This document shows positions 22,255 to 36,700 of a DNA stretch of 64,000 bases, piece by piece. The DNA lies in NCBI GenBank assembly GCA_021234535.1, contig CM037830.1, positions 13,571,116 to 13,635,115 of the forward strand. The letters are read 5' to 3'. Position 1 is the stretch's first letter. Every line of letters starts with the position of its first letter. A program made the position numbers and the translations under genes. The notes below the pieces were generated by a model. That model was not told the origin of the DNA, searched no databases, and saw nothing but the letters and a program-made list of their open reading frames with translations. The stretch is from Stichopus chloronotus. Taxonomy: Eukaryota > Echinodermata > Holothuroidea > Aspidochirotida > Stichopodidae.

Positions 22255-23340
22255 TTGAATGAAAGATGAGGAAATTATAAGGGTGTCTTAAATAGAATTT
22301 GTATCAAAAAAATAAGCCGACTTTAGAGAATACAAACTTTCTGCCTAATATGCTTTGCTCTGCGTCCAAAATAAAATTTGATGTAATGCTGCAATCCCAA
22401 ACAGATATCCTGTAGATTCAACCTGCTCATTACAAAAGATACAGAGTGGGTTGGCTACAATGTTCATGCGACGAAGACGGGAATTTGTGCCGAGGATACG
22501 GTGAATAAAGCGGAATTGAAAATAACGAATCTTTGATCTTTCTTTGCAAGAGGTGAAAAAAAATTCTACAAATGGTTTGCCATTGAGATTGGCTAAACTG
22601 AAAAACTTCGTCCCACTTGCAACAGGGAGAGTAGCGATAGTCTTAATTAAATGCTTGTAGATTTTACGAGATAAATATGGAGTATCTTGAGGATTGTCTT
22701 CTATACCGTCATTTACATTTTCAATGTCACGAAAATTCCAATTTTCTACCCATTCTATAGGAATAGCAGATAAAATACCGTAGAAGATAGTAGAAGGGAA
22801 AACATCTAGTGGATACAGCTGCTTAAAGGATTCAAAACTCAGAGGTCTTTGGTTATTATCATTAAAGTATTTTACCCTTGAAACACCTTTTGCATAGATA
22901 TAACCGTAAAATACAATTTCCTCATCGATTCTTATCAGTGAACGATTCGAAACAATTTCATTTTCGAAATTTTTTACTGGATAACGAAAACGATAATTTG
23001 ACTCAGCCTCACACACATCTCTTATAAAATTATTACCAATAGTTAAATCTTCCGCCTGGTAGTTACAGAAGTTGCTTCCTGGCATATTTTTGCAAATGAA
23101 AGTCAAAGAACAGTTTCCAGGTAGAAGTGGTATTGTCAGTATATCTTTTTACCGAGGTGCATTTTACACCAATAATAAAGGAAATAATGTGGGTACTCCC
23201 AGACCCCCAATTGGTTCAAGGGGCTAATCAAAGTAGATCTTTTTATTTTGTCTGGTTTTCCTGACCAGATGAAACGAAATAAACAAGCTTGCAAGTATTT
23301 TATGAGGGTAACAGGAGGGTTGGGTAAAACTTGAAATATG
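22255..23340 (-). mobile_element. LINE C-terminal half, copy 3
   Basis: On the minus strand the post-RT linker begins with FRFIWSGKPDKIKR (about 23290-23230). It runs through a 253-codon open frame (23106-22345) containing YFQFRFIHRILGTN and CIFCNEQVESTGYLFG. These blocks match the + strand LINE at 8648-8700 and 9620-9790 and the neighbouring copy at 21250-21960. The zinc-knuckle region appears in both neighbouring minus-strand pieces, so they are two insertions and not one. Confidence 0.87.
22345..23106 (-). pseudogene. LINE linker and zinc-knuckle open frame
   Basis: The longest surviving frame of this LINE copy, 253 codons. It lacks the reverse transcriptase and cannot be a functional gene by itself. 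Residues ~195-215 hold the YFQFRFIHRILGTN block. The first two cysteines of the knuckle (CIFC) follow, but the expected downstream His and Cys positions are degenerate, consistent with decay. Confidence 0.8.
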
Positions 23341-23402
23341 AAAACTTGTTCAGGTAATCCGGTACAGAATGGTTCAGGTCACAAGCCTGTGATGTGTACA
23401 GT

Positions 23403-24433
23403 TTCATCGTCCAGTTTAAATTGTAATCGGACTCATAAATGACTGATTGCATTTATCAGAGTCGTTTAAAAATTAATCCAGAAATATCAGTGCTGCAAAA
23501 TATGGAATCTGGTTTATTTATTTTAAGATGCAAAGATAATTGTCTTCATATTTGGAGAAAATATGCACAATGGTGCTCACTACTATTAAGGAAGTGTTAT
23601 ACCTCAAAAATAAGTTCTTCAAGGTACTTTGAGTGGTTCAAGGTCTTTCTTTTCTGATTAAATTCTACGATAGTTACTATAGCGATCAATCAAACAGACC
23701 TATTCCTGGTTTACGCTGAGACGCACAATTGTCTTCACATTTGAGGTTAACGGTTTCTGCACAGTTGGGTATAGGAAACAGAGCTTGGTATGTGAGATTT
23801 GTTAGTTAAATGTCTTACAGTTATTGCCTCTAGTTTTAATTTACAACCAACGAGGTGGAGTCATTAATGACTTATTACATTTAATCAGAATCGTTTAAAA
23901 AATAATCAGGAATGTCAAGTCTACATATTATGGAATTTGGTTTATTTATTTTGAGACGCACAGTTAATTGTCTTCATATTTGAAGCCAATATACACAATG
24001 GTGCTCACTACTATTAAAAACGTGTTATACCTCAAAAAGAAGTTTTTCTACGATAGTTACTATAGAGATCAATCAACGTAACATATTTAAAAAATATGTA
24101 TATGTATTATAGGCCTATTCCTAGTTTACGCTGAGACGCACAATTGTCTTCACATTTGAAGCTAACAGTTTCTGCCGCATACTTGGGTATAGGGAACAGA
24201 GCTTGGTATGTGAGATTTGTTAGTTAAATGTGTTAAAGTGATTGCCTCCAGTTTTTACTTACAACCAACGAGTTGGAGTCATTAATGAACTATAACATTT
24301 AGTCAGAGTCGTTTGAAAATTCATCCAGGAATATCAAGTCCACGTTGTATGGAATTTGGTTTATTTATTTTAAGACGCACAGTTAATTGTCTTCATTCTG
24401 TATTGAAGCCACTATACACAATGGTGCTCCCTA
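23403..24433 (+). repeat. ~420-bp tandem repeat array upstream of GPKOW
   Basis: Three diverged units start near 23415, 23834 and 24245. Shared landmarks are TTTACAACCAACGAG(G/T)TGGAG (units 2 and 3), ATGGAAT(T/C)TGGTTTATTTATTTT, AATTGTCTTCATATTTG and ACACAATGGTGCTC. Within the unit, a GACGCACA...TTGTCTTCA motif occurs twice. The third unit is cut off near 24433, about 110 bp before the GPKOW start codon, so the repeat borders the gene's promoter or 5' UTR. Confidence 0.85.
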
Positions 24434-24541
24434 CCCAAAGCCGACACCGTAATTCTACAGTCAAATTTTGTAGTTTCTTCAGCACAGTGCTAGCACGCCT
24501 GGATGTCATCATAATAGGGCCTATTTATTTCTGGGATAAAC
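24434..24541 (+). promoter_or_regulatory. Probable GPKOW promoter/5' UTR segment
   Basis: This ~108-bp unique stretch lies between the truncated upstream repeat and the start codon. I see no TATA box at a usable distance. The transcription start is inferred, not seen. Confidence 0.3.
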
Positions 24542-24708
24542 ATGGACGGGGACAAGTCTGCTGTAGACACGAATAAGGGACTTCTTTCATTTACTGTAAA
24601 GAAGAAAAAGGATACCAAGCCCTTAAAAGGAAGCTCGATTGCAGAAAATGTTGATTACAAAGAAACAACAGATTGTATCGTTGGAATTGACGCAAATAAA
24701 ATAGAAAG
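24542..24708 (+). CDS. GPKOW: GPKOW exon 1
   Basis: Encodes residues 1-55 plus two bases, beginning [13 protein letters not shown], with a basic KKKK run. The donor is AAAG|GTCAGT, phase 2. The N terminus is poorly conserved in the family. The start is chosen because it is the first in-frame ATG and has a good Kozak context. Confidence 0.9.
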
Positions 24709-27700
24709 GTCAGTACTTCTTGTATTTGTCAAACTGTATTTACGAAATCGTTGGTTGTAGTTTCACGAGAACGAAACGCAGCCTTCATCATGCGTATTCA
24801 TGGCGGCAAGCGCCGTACATTTACCACAGGACCCGGCTCTGCTAACACATTGTTTGGTAAAAATGAGAAGAGTACAGAGTAGTAAACCGTTCCCCTAGTC
24901 ACATGTCTGTCAGTGTTTGGAATTAGGTGAGGAGTAATATTGTTAGGAGTTACAGTACTTGTCCTCAAATATACATAATATAGGCATCTAAGTTAGTGCC
25001 AGTGGGGTTTACAGTAGGATCATGAACACTCTTTATAATCAAAGCTCATACAACCATGATTCGGAGTTGGAGGATCATAGCTGTCAAATTAAATCCTCAA
25101 AATTATGTGCCGTGTACACCATTTGAGATTTCTTCTCTGTGTTGTTTGTATGGGCTCTGTTGCACATACCCGTACTGCATAATACAGTGCAGAAATGTCG
25201 GTACTAATTTACAGTAGAATCAGTGACCGGAAGTGATGTATTCTTCCTGAAATCATTGTTTTTGCCTAATTTCACCCTAAATTTTACCCAAACTCTCAAT
25301 TTTAACCATGACTGGTGGTTAATTAGGTTAGAACTAGGCCTAAATAGCTTTTTACACCTTCAAATTGGTTTATACTCATCAAATACTTGACCCTAACCAT
25401 CATCACTAAACTTGACTGGTGGTCACTGATTCTAAATTAGAGCCAAAATGTCAAAGGTGCAAAAGCACTAAATGTGGGGTGTTTAGGGGTGTTTCTAAGC
25501 TATAGTCAGGAATTACAGTAAAGTTGAATTTTTCCACTGTGGATAGCTCATATAGTTGTGTCCATTGTCAAGGTCACTCTTTCCTAAAGTTAAGTGACTT
25601 TTTTCTCCCAATTACCATCCAAAGTAGAGAACATGTATGGCTTTCTCATTCATTCTAATACCATGAAATTTGACCTCTCCAGCTTACCCACAATTTTGAT
25701 AGGAAGCCACCCAAAAATGCCCAGCAAAAGACAGTTTTGAAAAATTTAATTTTTCAGCTTCATTATCTTTCCCCACTCCCCCATTATCTTTTGCAGAAAA
25801 TTGTCAAGTTACGGGGCAAAGATATTCTTATCTGGACTGCACTTTCAAGCTTCCGTACTCTTGGGACTACATTGTATGTAAAATAAAACGTTTCAGGAGA
25901 GAATTCACTTGATAGCAAAAATATCAGATCAGACATCGACCAGTGTTGTGATCAAAACATGGGCCATCAGATTGGCAGAGAAAACCTATATATTGGTTAA
26001 CCTTTAGAGGAGATATAATTTTAACTCACTTGAAAGAAGAATGTATAAAAGTGATGTAAAACATACATCACTACCTATCCTCTTTAAGTGTTACCCTTAT
26101 GTAGGAACTTTCATATATTCAGTTGTTCATTAACAGCTTAAGAAGCAGAAAGTTAAGAAGGAAACGTGCTTGTAACTTTAGAATGTTAGCTAAAATTCCA
26201 GACTTTACTGTATGAACTTTTCTTGAACTTGAACTTCAGTTCAGAAGGAAAACCAGCCTTTGCAACAAAGTATTGATAATACATACTCTTTACAGTATTT
26301 ACAACTGCTTTGCCAGCATAGTTGAAAATCTTAATACCATTTAAGTCACAGAAATCACTTCTACAGTAGGTTAATTAAGCTCACTGCTGTACTTTGAGGA
26401 CTTAAACATGTAATCTTTTTGAGAATATTTTAACAGATTTTTATTATTAATATGCGTATCTTTGCAGTGTTTCCAAAGTTTTCCAAGAGTGGGGGGGGGG
26501 GGGGATATGGAGCACAAACACTATCATGAAACAATTTCCTAGAGAGGTTTTAGGGTAGGCGTGTTGCCTCACCTTTAGAAATTTGTAATAATTCAGATGC
26601 TGAATGATCCAAAATGGTGTCACTTACTCTAGACACATTTTATTTTTTTGCACTGTTTGAAATGGCAGTAGCCTGTAGCATTTTCCATCTTGTTTTGGCT
26701 GTTATACTGACCAGATAGGAGATGTGTCCTTTAATGTATATGTCAGTTTGAAAAATGCATTTCTCACTGCAAGATCAACATTCGTTATTTCACTGTTACC
26801 AACTACATTAGATGGTATCATTTACAACTCTTACCTTGACCAGTAACACTGTTTATTATCCATACTTGCCAAGTGCTCTTTCTTCTCTTCCTTAATTTTT
26901 GAAATGAGATTGGCAAATCGTGTTTGTTTTCATCCCATACTGTATTGATGATGTCAGTTATTTTTTGTAGATTGTGTAAACAGCCTTAGGAGCTGCAGAG
27001 ATTTTTTTTTTTACATATATACAGCAAGTTGATATCACTCTATGTTAGAATAGACTTCAATACTGTATACCAGTTGTACATCAGGACAATTTTGAGCTAC
27101 TATGCAGTATTAATTTTTCAGTCACTGGCAATTCAAGGAAAGCAATGCTGGTGAGCATTCTGCATAATTGTTGAAAATTTGGAACACTCATATGTACAGT
27201 GCAATAGTTTATGTTCTGATCATTGTATTCATCTGTCAAATCAATTAATAACAGGAGTCGTTGAATCTTGCCAAGGTCAAGAAATGATATCAGCATTTCT
27301 ATCAAAAGAGGTCAGTTTCTCACGGGGATTACTGATGTATTAAAAATGGGTTGTAATAACAGCAAAAAGAGCATGATATTCAGATTTTAGTCTGCATATT
27401 AGCGATATGGTTTTTGGTAAAGGTAGAGTATCATCAACATGGGAGATGTTCTAATTATTATTGTGCATTTACATCACTGTAATATCAAGGTACGGTATTT
27501 TATGTGGGTGGAAGTGAACCTTTGCAATGTGTATCAAGGAGAATAAAAAAAGTAAGTCAATAAAAGAAGATTCGTTCATGTCCAAGCTTCCAAGAAGAGG
27601 GTTTTGATGACAAGGCTGGAAGTCACCATCAGAAAGTTAAGAGTAGGACTTCTGTACCCAGTGACAGTATATCAATGACTTTCACTATTACAGGTACGTA

Positions 27701-30700
27701 TTAGAAATACCTCAAAGAAATTTCATTGATAGTTATTGTATGCCTGCAAACAGATAAACAGATCCTCAGTGCCATCAATCACCTTTCACATGAAGACCGC
27801 TTACAGCTACAGTAAAAGGAGTTATGTTAAAATGTATTAGCTTGTGGTAACATTTTGAAGCTCAAGTAAAATATGTATTGCAATGTTTCATGCATTGTCC
27901 TTTGTCATCAACTATTTGCTCTCTCCTCCTTTAAAGTTATCACTTTTTTTTTTCGGTAATTTCAGTGTTGTGCCAAAAGAGGAGAAGAAGGAATTAGTCA
28001 TCCCACTCATAGCGAAAAACAGGTGGCAAGGACATGAAAGCCAGAGTTCAAATCAAGAGCCTCCTGCTAAGAAGTTAAAGTCTGTTCCAAAACCAGCTAA
28101 GCAACCAGTAATTGAAGAACAGCTCAATCAACTTGAAAATGAAGCTGTGAAAGAAATAATCAAAGGTACAAATGGTATATTCAAGACTAAAATCAATGTG
28201 ACATTTGGAAATGTATCATTGCGATAAAAGCGATGTTTTCTCCTCCACTCAGTGCTCCCTGTCCTCTATTCAGTTTGACCAAATCATTTTTTTAGTGTGC
28301 AGTTTGACTTGTGACTGGTCATGTTGCAATATTGAACAATAAGCAGTGTCAGATTATTTCTAGCTGTAGATTAATGTGTACTTTGCTAATTTTGCTTTTA
28401 ATAGTAAATGTTACACAATTGTAAAACCAAATAAATGAGCAAATACAGACAAGAAAGTTCTCGAGAGGCATTTTGAAATGCAAACGCTTTGGATGGTAGA
28501 GTGTCTTTGTGGGGTTGAGAGGGCTTACTAACTTACTGTAGAAGTGTACATTGTGAGATGCAAACTACTGCAATCTATGACTGCAGCAGCTTTTAACTAT
28601 GTAGTATGATCTCCTACATTCCATTTTTACAAATTTCATGTCTTGAAAATTAGCACCAATGTGCATTATCTCATCACATTGTGGCATATTTGTCTTCATA
28701 ACTTAAACTGGATCTTTCACTCTCAATTATATGAATTCAATGCACTGACCATTCTTTCCTGACTGGCCATATTTTCCTGACTGGATGTTTTCCAGTCAAC
28801 TAGCCACTTGAGCAGTCAGAGGGAAGCCCCCCTGACCCCCACTTTTTGCATGCCACTGGTATGTACCACTCTTGGTCATTTCATAATGATTACATGTTTC
28901 TCTCTTCTACAGAGACAAACAAATATAATGATACTTGGGAGGACAGAGATAAAGAAGACCTGAATCTGACAATACCACTCCTTATGGTCAACAAACCCCC
29001 AGAAGGATTTGAAACTGACGACAAACTTGATGTTTCCATTCGACCAAATGAGGTAAATGCAACTTTCTTTCTCAATGACCTGGAAGAGCCGTAGATCTGG
29101 TGTCATGTCTGTACCATCTTGTCTGGTATTGCTGACATTAATTCTTTAATTTAAGCTGTGCAAATAAGCTTTTGAACGTTGCCTTAGATGTAGCAGAACT
29201 CTTAAACTTGCAGTTCCAGTGAAATTGTTGTAAACTGCTACAGTTGTTTTTTATTTTAGTTTTTAGGTTTTAATCACCGGAAGCTTTAGTGATTGTTCTT
29301 CCTCATTTCTACTGTACCCACAATGGGTTGTAAGCTTTTGAATTAGAGCAAACTGAGAAGTTAATACACTGACCCTGCTGTACATTCTGGCATCCCAAAC
29401 ATGCAAAAGGTTTCCCATGTTTACAGAGAGGTGTTATCACACTATCATCATCAAATCATGAAAAATGTTCCTTTCCCTACAGATTTTGTGTCACAAAAGT
29501 GAGGGTTCATGCTTAGAAACAGGCCATTAGGGCTATTGTACAAAATAATGCAAAATGCTCCCTTTACTTCATAACTGACATTACTGTACATCTGTGCATA
29601 ATGCCCTTAGGCTCTTGCTTAAAAATCAGTTTCTGCATTGAAGACCACTCTGTAGTGTTTTAATATGTAAACTTAGCTGTGACTGTATATTAGAGCCATC
29701 TTTAAAGACAAAGACTCATCACCCCAGATTCTTTCAATTCTCCCAACCACTCATGTCTAGTCCCTACCATAGCCTGTCTAAAATTCCTCCACATGTGTAC
29801 TCAAAACAATGGATCCCTGTATACACTGTGTAGCTACTCTCCATCTTCGAATCTGGTGTTAATCAAAGAGTAGAACCAGTTAAGAATTCTGCTATCCGGA
29901 AGCCAAAAATACAGCTTGGGCTGATGAGTTACCACCTTTAATTTTCCTTTCTTTGTAAAGTAGGAAAAATATGACAAAAAAGTGCTTGATTGACAAGGTG
30001 CTGTAGACTGTTGGTTGTACGTATTGAAACAATAATTGTATGTTTATTCAACTCCATTCTTATCTGCACTTGGAATATCTCAGAAGCAAACAATTCTCTG
30101 AGATTGGTAGAAGCAACATGTTCAAAGCAGGATGTCTTGTTTGATGTAAAAAGCCTTTATCGTTGATCTTCCATTTTTCTCATCCATTTGAAAGCAGTCT
30201 GGTAGAAAAATTCTGCGCTACATTTCACTCAGGATTAGATTTCAGTTGTCAGAGTGTTAATTACCAGTTTCTGCAGTACATCTGCAAGACTTTCATGCAA
30301 ATAACCACAACAACAGCCTTATGCGAAGCATTTCTTTTACAAATTTGGATGATTTCTTGATAAATAGACCATGGTACATTTAGGATTTATATCTTTCTAC
30401 AGCTGTAAGTATAGCCAATCTTTTGATGCACTTTTAAAACTGCAGTCCTAGTGGAGACTTGCACCAATTTGAAATTGTCACTCAAGTGTGGCAGCTCATT
30501 GGGTTGTGGGACACGTTGTCTCATTTTTCTTTGATGTGTTATTTATCTTATCCTTACTTACTTTAATCGAACGGTGATGAGAAATGAGAAGCAACCGTGG
30601 TATTTACTTTTCATTATGTGTCATACTATGCCTTATTTTTCAATTTCAAAACAGGCAGAGGAAGCGGACTATGAAGCCATACCAATTTCGTCCTTTGGAA

Positions 30701-33700
30701 TGGCAATGCTCAGGGGTATGGGCTGGAACGAGAATGAAGGAATTGGAAACAAAATGAAAAAGTAAATCAGGATCCTTTAAGAATGCAGAGCCTTGGTCAA
30801 GAGGATGCAAAACTCCAAATGGAGCAACATAGCTCAAAAATGTATTCTTTGCACAAGTTGCTAAATTTCTTTTTTTCATATTGCAGATATGGGTTAAAGG
30901 TTTACGCCCTATTAAACAGTTTCAGAGGCTAAGACAATCGCAAGACAATTCAAAATTTGGTTGCTTAAACTTATAGGTGTTGTGGATGAGCTTTGATCTT
31001 TCAAAATTGATCACTGGTTTCTTTAGCTTCTGTGGGTAACAGTACTGTTAATATATTATAGAAGCAGTGAAATGCTAGGGTGCTGTTAGTCATACTGCTA
31101 GTGGCTACACATACTGTAGATCTGTATTTTGTCAGCAATGGCCGTTGTCGAATATCTACTGTGATCATACATTTGTGATTGAAGTGAAGCTGACCTATCA
31201 CCATACATCTTTCATTCCTGATTATTACTCCAAATAAATGTCATTCATTGACTCAGTACTAACAACCCAGCATGCATGCCTAGGGTTCATAATCAATGTT
31301 ATTTTTGGGGATAAGTTGATTGGTCGAAATGTATTCCCGAGCATCTTTACATCTTTTTCTCGACAGTTTAATTGTATTTCTTATCAAGGTTTCTTCCTGT
31401 TTGAACCCATCCTATTTCAGAGTGGTCGCACCTGTCGAGGCTGTGAGCCGTCCTAAGGGCCAAGGCCTGGGGGCAGATAGTGGACCGGGCCGTAAAGGCC
31501 AACCATCTAAAGGGAAGAATAATGATAGTACTGATGAGACTGTAGGCTTCGTGAAAGGAGCTGGTATCCTGGTGACAGGAGGACCCCACAAGAACCTTTA
31601 TGGCCTGGTAGGCTCTTCCAACAACTCTGTCTTCACTGGTCCTTTTGTATACATGCATTATACCATTCTTTACATATGTAATTGACTTTATTACCAGTGA
31701 ATTGTTTTTGGATATTTGTACACGATGTGCTAGATATTAGTATTTAGCATATACCCAACAGAAGTTAACAAGGGTAGGTACCGACACACCATTTTGTCAT
31801 GCATATGTTCCTTTAAAATATCTCCTGCTACAGTAGTACTGTAAGGCTAAAATATGAATGTAATGTGTTTTTTTGAGGAATTTCCGAAAAAAAGGAACAT
31901 TTAAAGTGGCTAATGTAACACAGTTTAGAAAATGTATACAGTCGCTAAGGAACAAGATATAATTCAATTAATAAACAAAATGTATGTATTTTGCATTAAG
32001 ATGTGCTAGGTCTCTTACGTTTAAGTTGTTATTTGAAATTCTTGGATGCACACGTTTTTAAAATGAAGCTAAAATAATGCTTTGCAATTCAGTCGTGGAA
32101 TAAATAGCACTTGCGTGTACTTCAAAAAGATGAAAGCACATTCATACTTATCACAGAGTCTGCTCTAAAAAGAGTATCGCTTCATCCATGTGGCATATTT
32201 TGAAAATTGAGGAGTGGAAAATCTGTTTAGCACCTTCTGCTCAGGTATATGGGGCTGATTTATTGAATTAAATGTACCAAAGCAAACATGACTAGTTAAG
32301 TTCATAAGTTTATTGTTCACCTTGTGTGTAAATGTAATACTCTAGATTGTACCCTGTGAAATACAGTGTAATGAAACATTTATCACACTGCAAATTTAAT
32401 GTAACCTTTTTTCAACCTGTGTGATGGCTTTATAAAGATGTCAATTGGTTCTTTGCGTGGTGAAGTGTAATATACAGTAATGAAATGTTACTACAGCTTG
32501 GAAGTACACTTTGTTCACCCTGCATGATACTTTTGTAAAAATACCAACTGATGCTTGTTGATTGTATAATAGTCGTATAGACTGTTTAATAGTTGTATAA
32601 AAGTAGCAGGAATAACCATTTGTCAGTATAGTCTTAAAAAGAGAAACACCACACCAAATTGTATGGAAGTAGAGGGGGAATTTCACCTCTCTTATTCAGG
32701 GGGGGGGGGTTGTGGCACAAATCTGCCTTTTTCACCTCTGGCAGAGCCCATGTCAGCCACTGGATGCAAACAATCAATGGATATATGACACCATATCTCA
32801 CACAAATGTCTGCATCACGTTCTAAGAATTCTGAATAGCAGAATGAGACAAAACAGATTGGTTGTCTATAAAGTTTTGTTGAAACTCAAAGGCATGGTTG
32901 GTGTGAGAGATGGAAATAATGTACTTGCAAATAATCAAAGTCAGGATTTTTTTTTTTTTGATGTGAACAATATCAAGGTACTGTAATCTTCTGCAATTCT
33001 GCATATATTCATGTACTGTAGGTGACGATATAAGGTATGACTGGTTACTAGGAAATCACTTCTCAATGGTTTCAAGCAACCCAAACAAGACATCAGTAAA
33101 TCCTAAAAGTACCCCATCGATGACACCCTCGACCAATGTCTTATTACCATAGACATCTTTTGTTTTTCTTATTTACTCTTTTCTGATTCTAGATTGAGGC
33201 TACAGATGAGGACAACTCTCGACTGGTGGTGAAACTTGCCCTCAGTGGCCAGAGGATAACGTTGAGTCAGTTTAGTGCTCAAAGTGTGTCCAAAAGTGAT
33301 TACAAAAAATATTCTAGAGATCTTGGTAAGTTTGCACTTGATAGTGTCATCATTGCTTTCACTGTAGAAAGTGTGTTTGAAGCTTGCTACAATGCACTGC
33401 TAATGTTGCAGGTACATTCATGCCCGTCATATGTTGCATACATTCCTGTTACCCCCAAATTCACAAATTTTACACTAGGTCTATTCAGTATTACACATGT
33501 ACAGTGCCTTGCCAGATTATAAGTTTCTGTGGGTTGCTTTCACCGTGCCAAGAATTATAATTCTTAATTGTGGGTCTTATACCTTGTTTTTTCCATGTGG
33601 TCTAACTGCATATATGGAGGTGCCATTGTGACATCCTTTTGAAGAAAGTATGAGTAGTTGGCCAGAGTGGGTTGGGGGGCAGTGGATGTGATTGCCGACT

Positions 33701-36700
33701 TGAACATGTTCAATAAATTATCGTTTGCTAAACCTTGGAATTGGCCTCACTTGATAGTACAGTAGTTTCATCATGAAGGAAATAACAATAAAGTTTGAAA
33801 TTTTTTTGTTTTGGTACTCTCATGTATGTGCTGATATCATTCAAAATTATTAGCCAGCTGCACAGTAATTGAATGTTGAAGTTTGTGAAAACACATAATA
33901 ATAAGTTTCTATTTTTAGCTCACACACTAAGTGTGTGAAGTATTAGAATGAGGCTGATGTCATCAAGTTTTTTCAAAAGCCTTCTCTTTCTTCATTTTCT
34001 GAGATATTTGTCTGAATTTTTTTCAGTGTGTTTTTTGGGATAGACATATTTTTTTCCGTCTAATTACATTATCAACTGGCTTAATTTATAGGTGAGTTGC
34101 AATGTAATTTTTGGAGGAAAATTGGAGTTTTGGTTGCTTTTGCACACGGCACTCTAACTGAATGAGTTTAGCTGGAGAGCTATTTTGTGGTCACTCTAGT
34201 AAACAATAATCAAATTTTACTGTTGGGCTGGCCATGCTATCTGCAGCCTATCTGCCCTGTGGGTCATTAAGTCCAACTGAACTATCACCTATCGATATCA
34301 CATTCCAATACTAGTAAATTGACATGCAAATTAAATTAGTGAAGCATATGGTTAAGTGATCATTGTAAACTCTCAAGACAGGTTGATATACAGAGTTGAT
34401 TTGTTGCATCGTCAACATTGCACTGTTTTTGATTCCTTGCCGTAGGCAGGGGAATCTATGCAGTCCTGATGTCAGTGTGCGTGTATGTGTGTGTGTATGT
34501 GTGCGTGTGTGTGTGACGGTTGCTCATAAACACTCTATCTCAAGAAGGGTAACTCTGAGTAATTTCATTTTTGGCATGTAGGTTGCCCATATTGAGTAGA
34601 TGATCCCTATTGCTTTTGGTGTCCAAATCTTGCATATTTATGAGGTTATGGGGTAAAACATAAAAAATGTTAAAACTGCCATAGTTCCTTATCCGTGGGT
34701 CAGATTTGTTTTAAACTTGATAAGGTTGTCTGTTATTAACAGGTTCACGACCCTGTGAAATTTAATGCTTATCAATAGAGAGGAAGGGATAATTTTTCAC
34801 TATAAAACAATAATAATAGCCTAAGCACCATTATTGTGGTTATTATAAACTTCTGTACAAATGCATATGGGGCTTCATTGTGCAATGGCAGTTTTTGATT
34901 CTGTCGCACACAGTTAACTCAATGGGATTGCTCCTTACAGTACTGCATTTGTAACTTAGTGAGTAACTTCTAGTGTGAGGGGCCTCGATAAGTTGTCCAA
35001 AGAGATAGTCTTGGTATGGGGGGTCATGGGGTCAGATAGACAAGGTGGCATTATATTTCATGCATTGGAATGTTAATGGGTTTATAAAAAAAATGAAGAA
35101 AATAAAAAAAAACCATCTGTTCTGTCATTTATTTGGATAATATCAATATCCAGAGGAACAGCTGGTAGCAGAATAAGGTTTCTTAACAATCAAATTGGAG
35201 TGCTTTCAATCATATTTCACAATGTCGGAAAGGATGGAGGAAGCAAAAATATTGAGGAGGAATCATAACTTATGGTCAACTTACGAGGACTTTGAGTGTG
35301 TTAAAAGCTACTTGTAACAAGGAAGAAGTTATCGCAGAGTCGATAAAGGAAAATTTGCAAAAGGCAGAGCGCCAGTTTGGGGCAATGGAAGAGATTCATG
35401 CTGATCTGGCTGGGCTGTTGTCTGATGAAGCATTTGAGCAAGCAGAAAGCTGGATGTTGGAATGCCAAAAGCATTATACTGAAGAGAGGGAGGAAGCATT
35501 GAAAAAGTTAAAGGAGGAAATTGAGTTTCAAATTAGCGTTGGAATTACCTAAGGCAGCAATTCCACCATACGATGGAGACCCAAGAACATTCTGGTCCTT
35601 TATGAAGAATTTTGAGGTAAATATGGCAGACAAGCTGAGTTCAGATGAGGTAAGGTTGAGTTATTTGATTCAACTAACAACAGGCAAGACTAGAAGCAGC
35701 ATTGATTACTGTGTGTTTCTTGGAACTCAGAGATAATGTTGACTGATGTCATACTCATACTGTACTTGATGTGTGGGTTGTATGGCCTGGGTAGGTGATC
35801 CCTATTGCTTTTGGTGGAGGTCAAATGTCACGTTCATTTTAGGTCACCAAAATAAAGGTCATTTTGGGTTAAAGGCTTGTGGTGTATCAAGAAAAATAAC
35901 TGCAGTTGATCTTATACCTGTCATGTGAATAATTCATATTTGTTGTAATATAACCATGTAGCAAGGAATCACAAAGCCTTTTGGCTTTCTGGTTTCAATG
36001 TGTCCATTGACTTGGATTATCTTAAATACTGCCCATAGTAAAGTTTGAACATGCACAGAGAACAGCAAAAAAAAGAACCAAAAAAAAACGTGCAATGCTC
36101 AGACGTACAAACCATGTACATTTTAATTTACAATCATTGCAAAAATCTAGTCCAGCGCTCATTTCAATTTAGATCCAGCCAAAGCCAGCTCTGACAGGAT
36201 CTAAACATTATCCATTGCATCCTTACATATCACATGACCTAAAGTAGGTTTAACCTTCTCTACAGACCATAGCTGCTACACGTAATACCACTTTTGAACA
36301 TCACATGTTGAAATTAATATACTACACTGGCATATGATAACGTCATAGGCTTGATAGTGTGTCAACTAGATGCTTTTTGCATGTAACATTTTGTCACCTT
36401 CTGAGTACTGTACTTTCATTTTGCAGTGTCACAAACAAAGATTACCTCTACTTAGTTCAGCGACTTCCCTAAGTTTCGAAACCCCTATGTTCCAGCACAC
36501 TTATATTTCGACATGTACACTTAAATTCCGACAACAGCGGCTGATCAATGGGTCATTACTCCGCCAAGCATTATAGCTGGGACCCAAAATGGTGCCTGGT
36601 GTAATTGTGTTGTAACATTTGAGTGCCAGAACATGGGGTGTGCGAACAAAAGTGTGTCAGAACATAGGGCTGTAACCCTCAGTTCAATTGTGTGAGCTAC

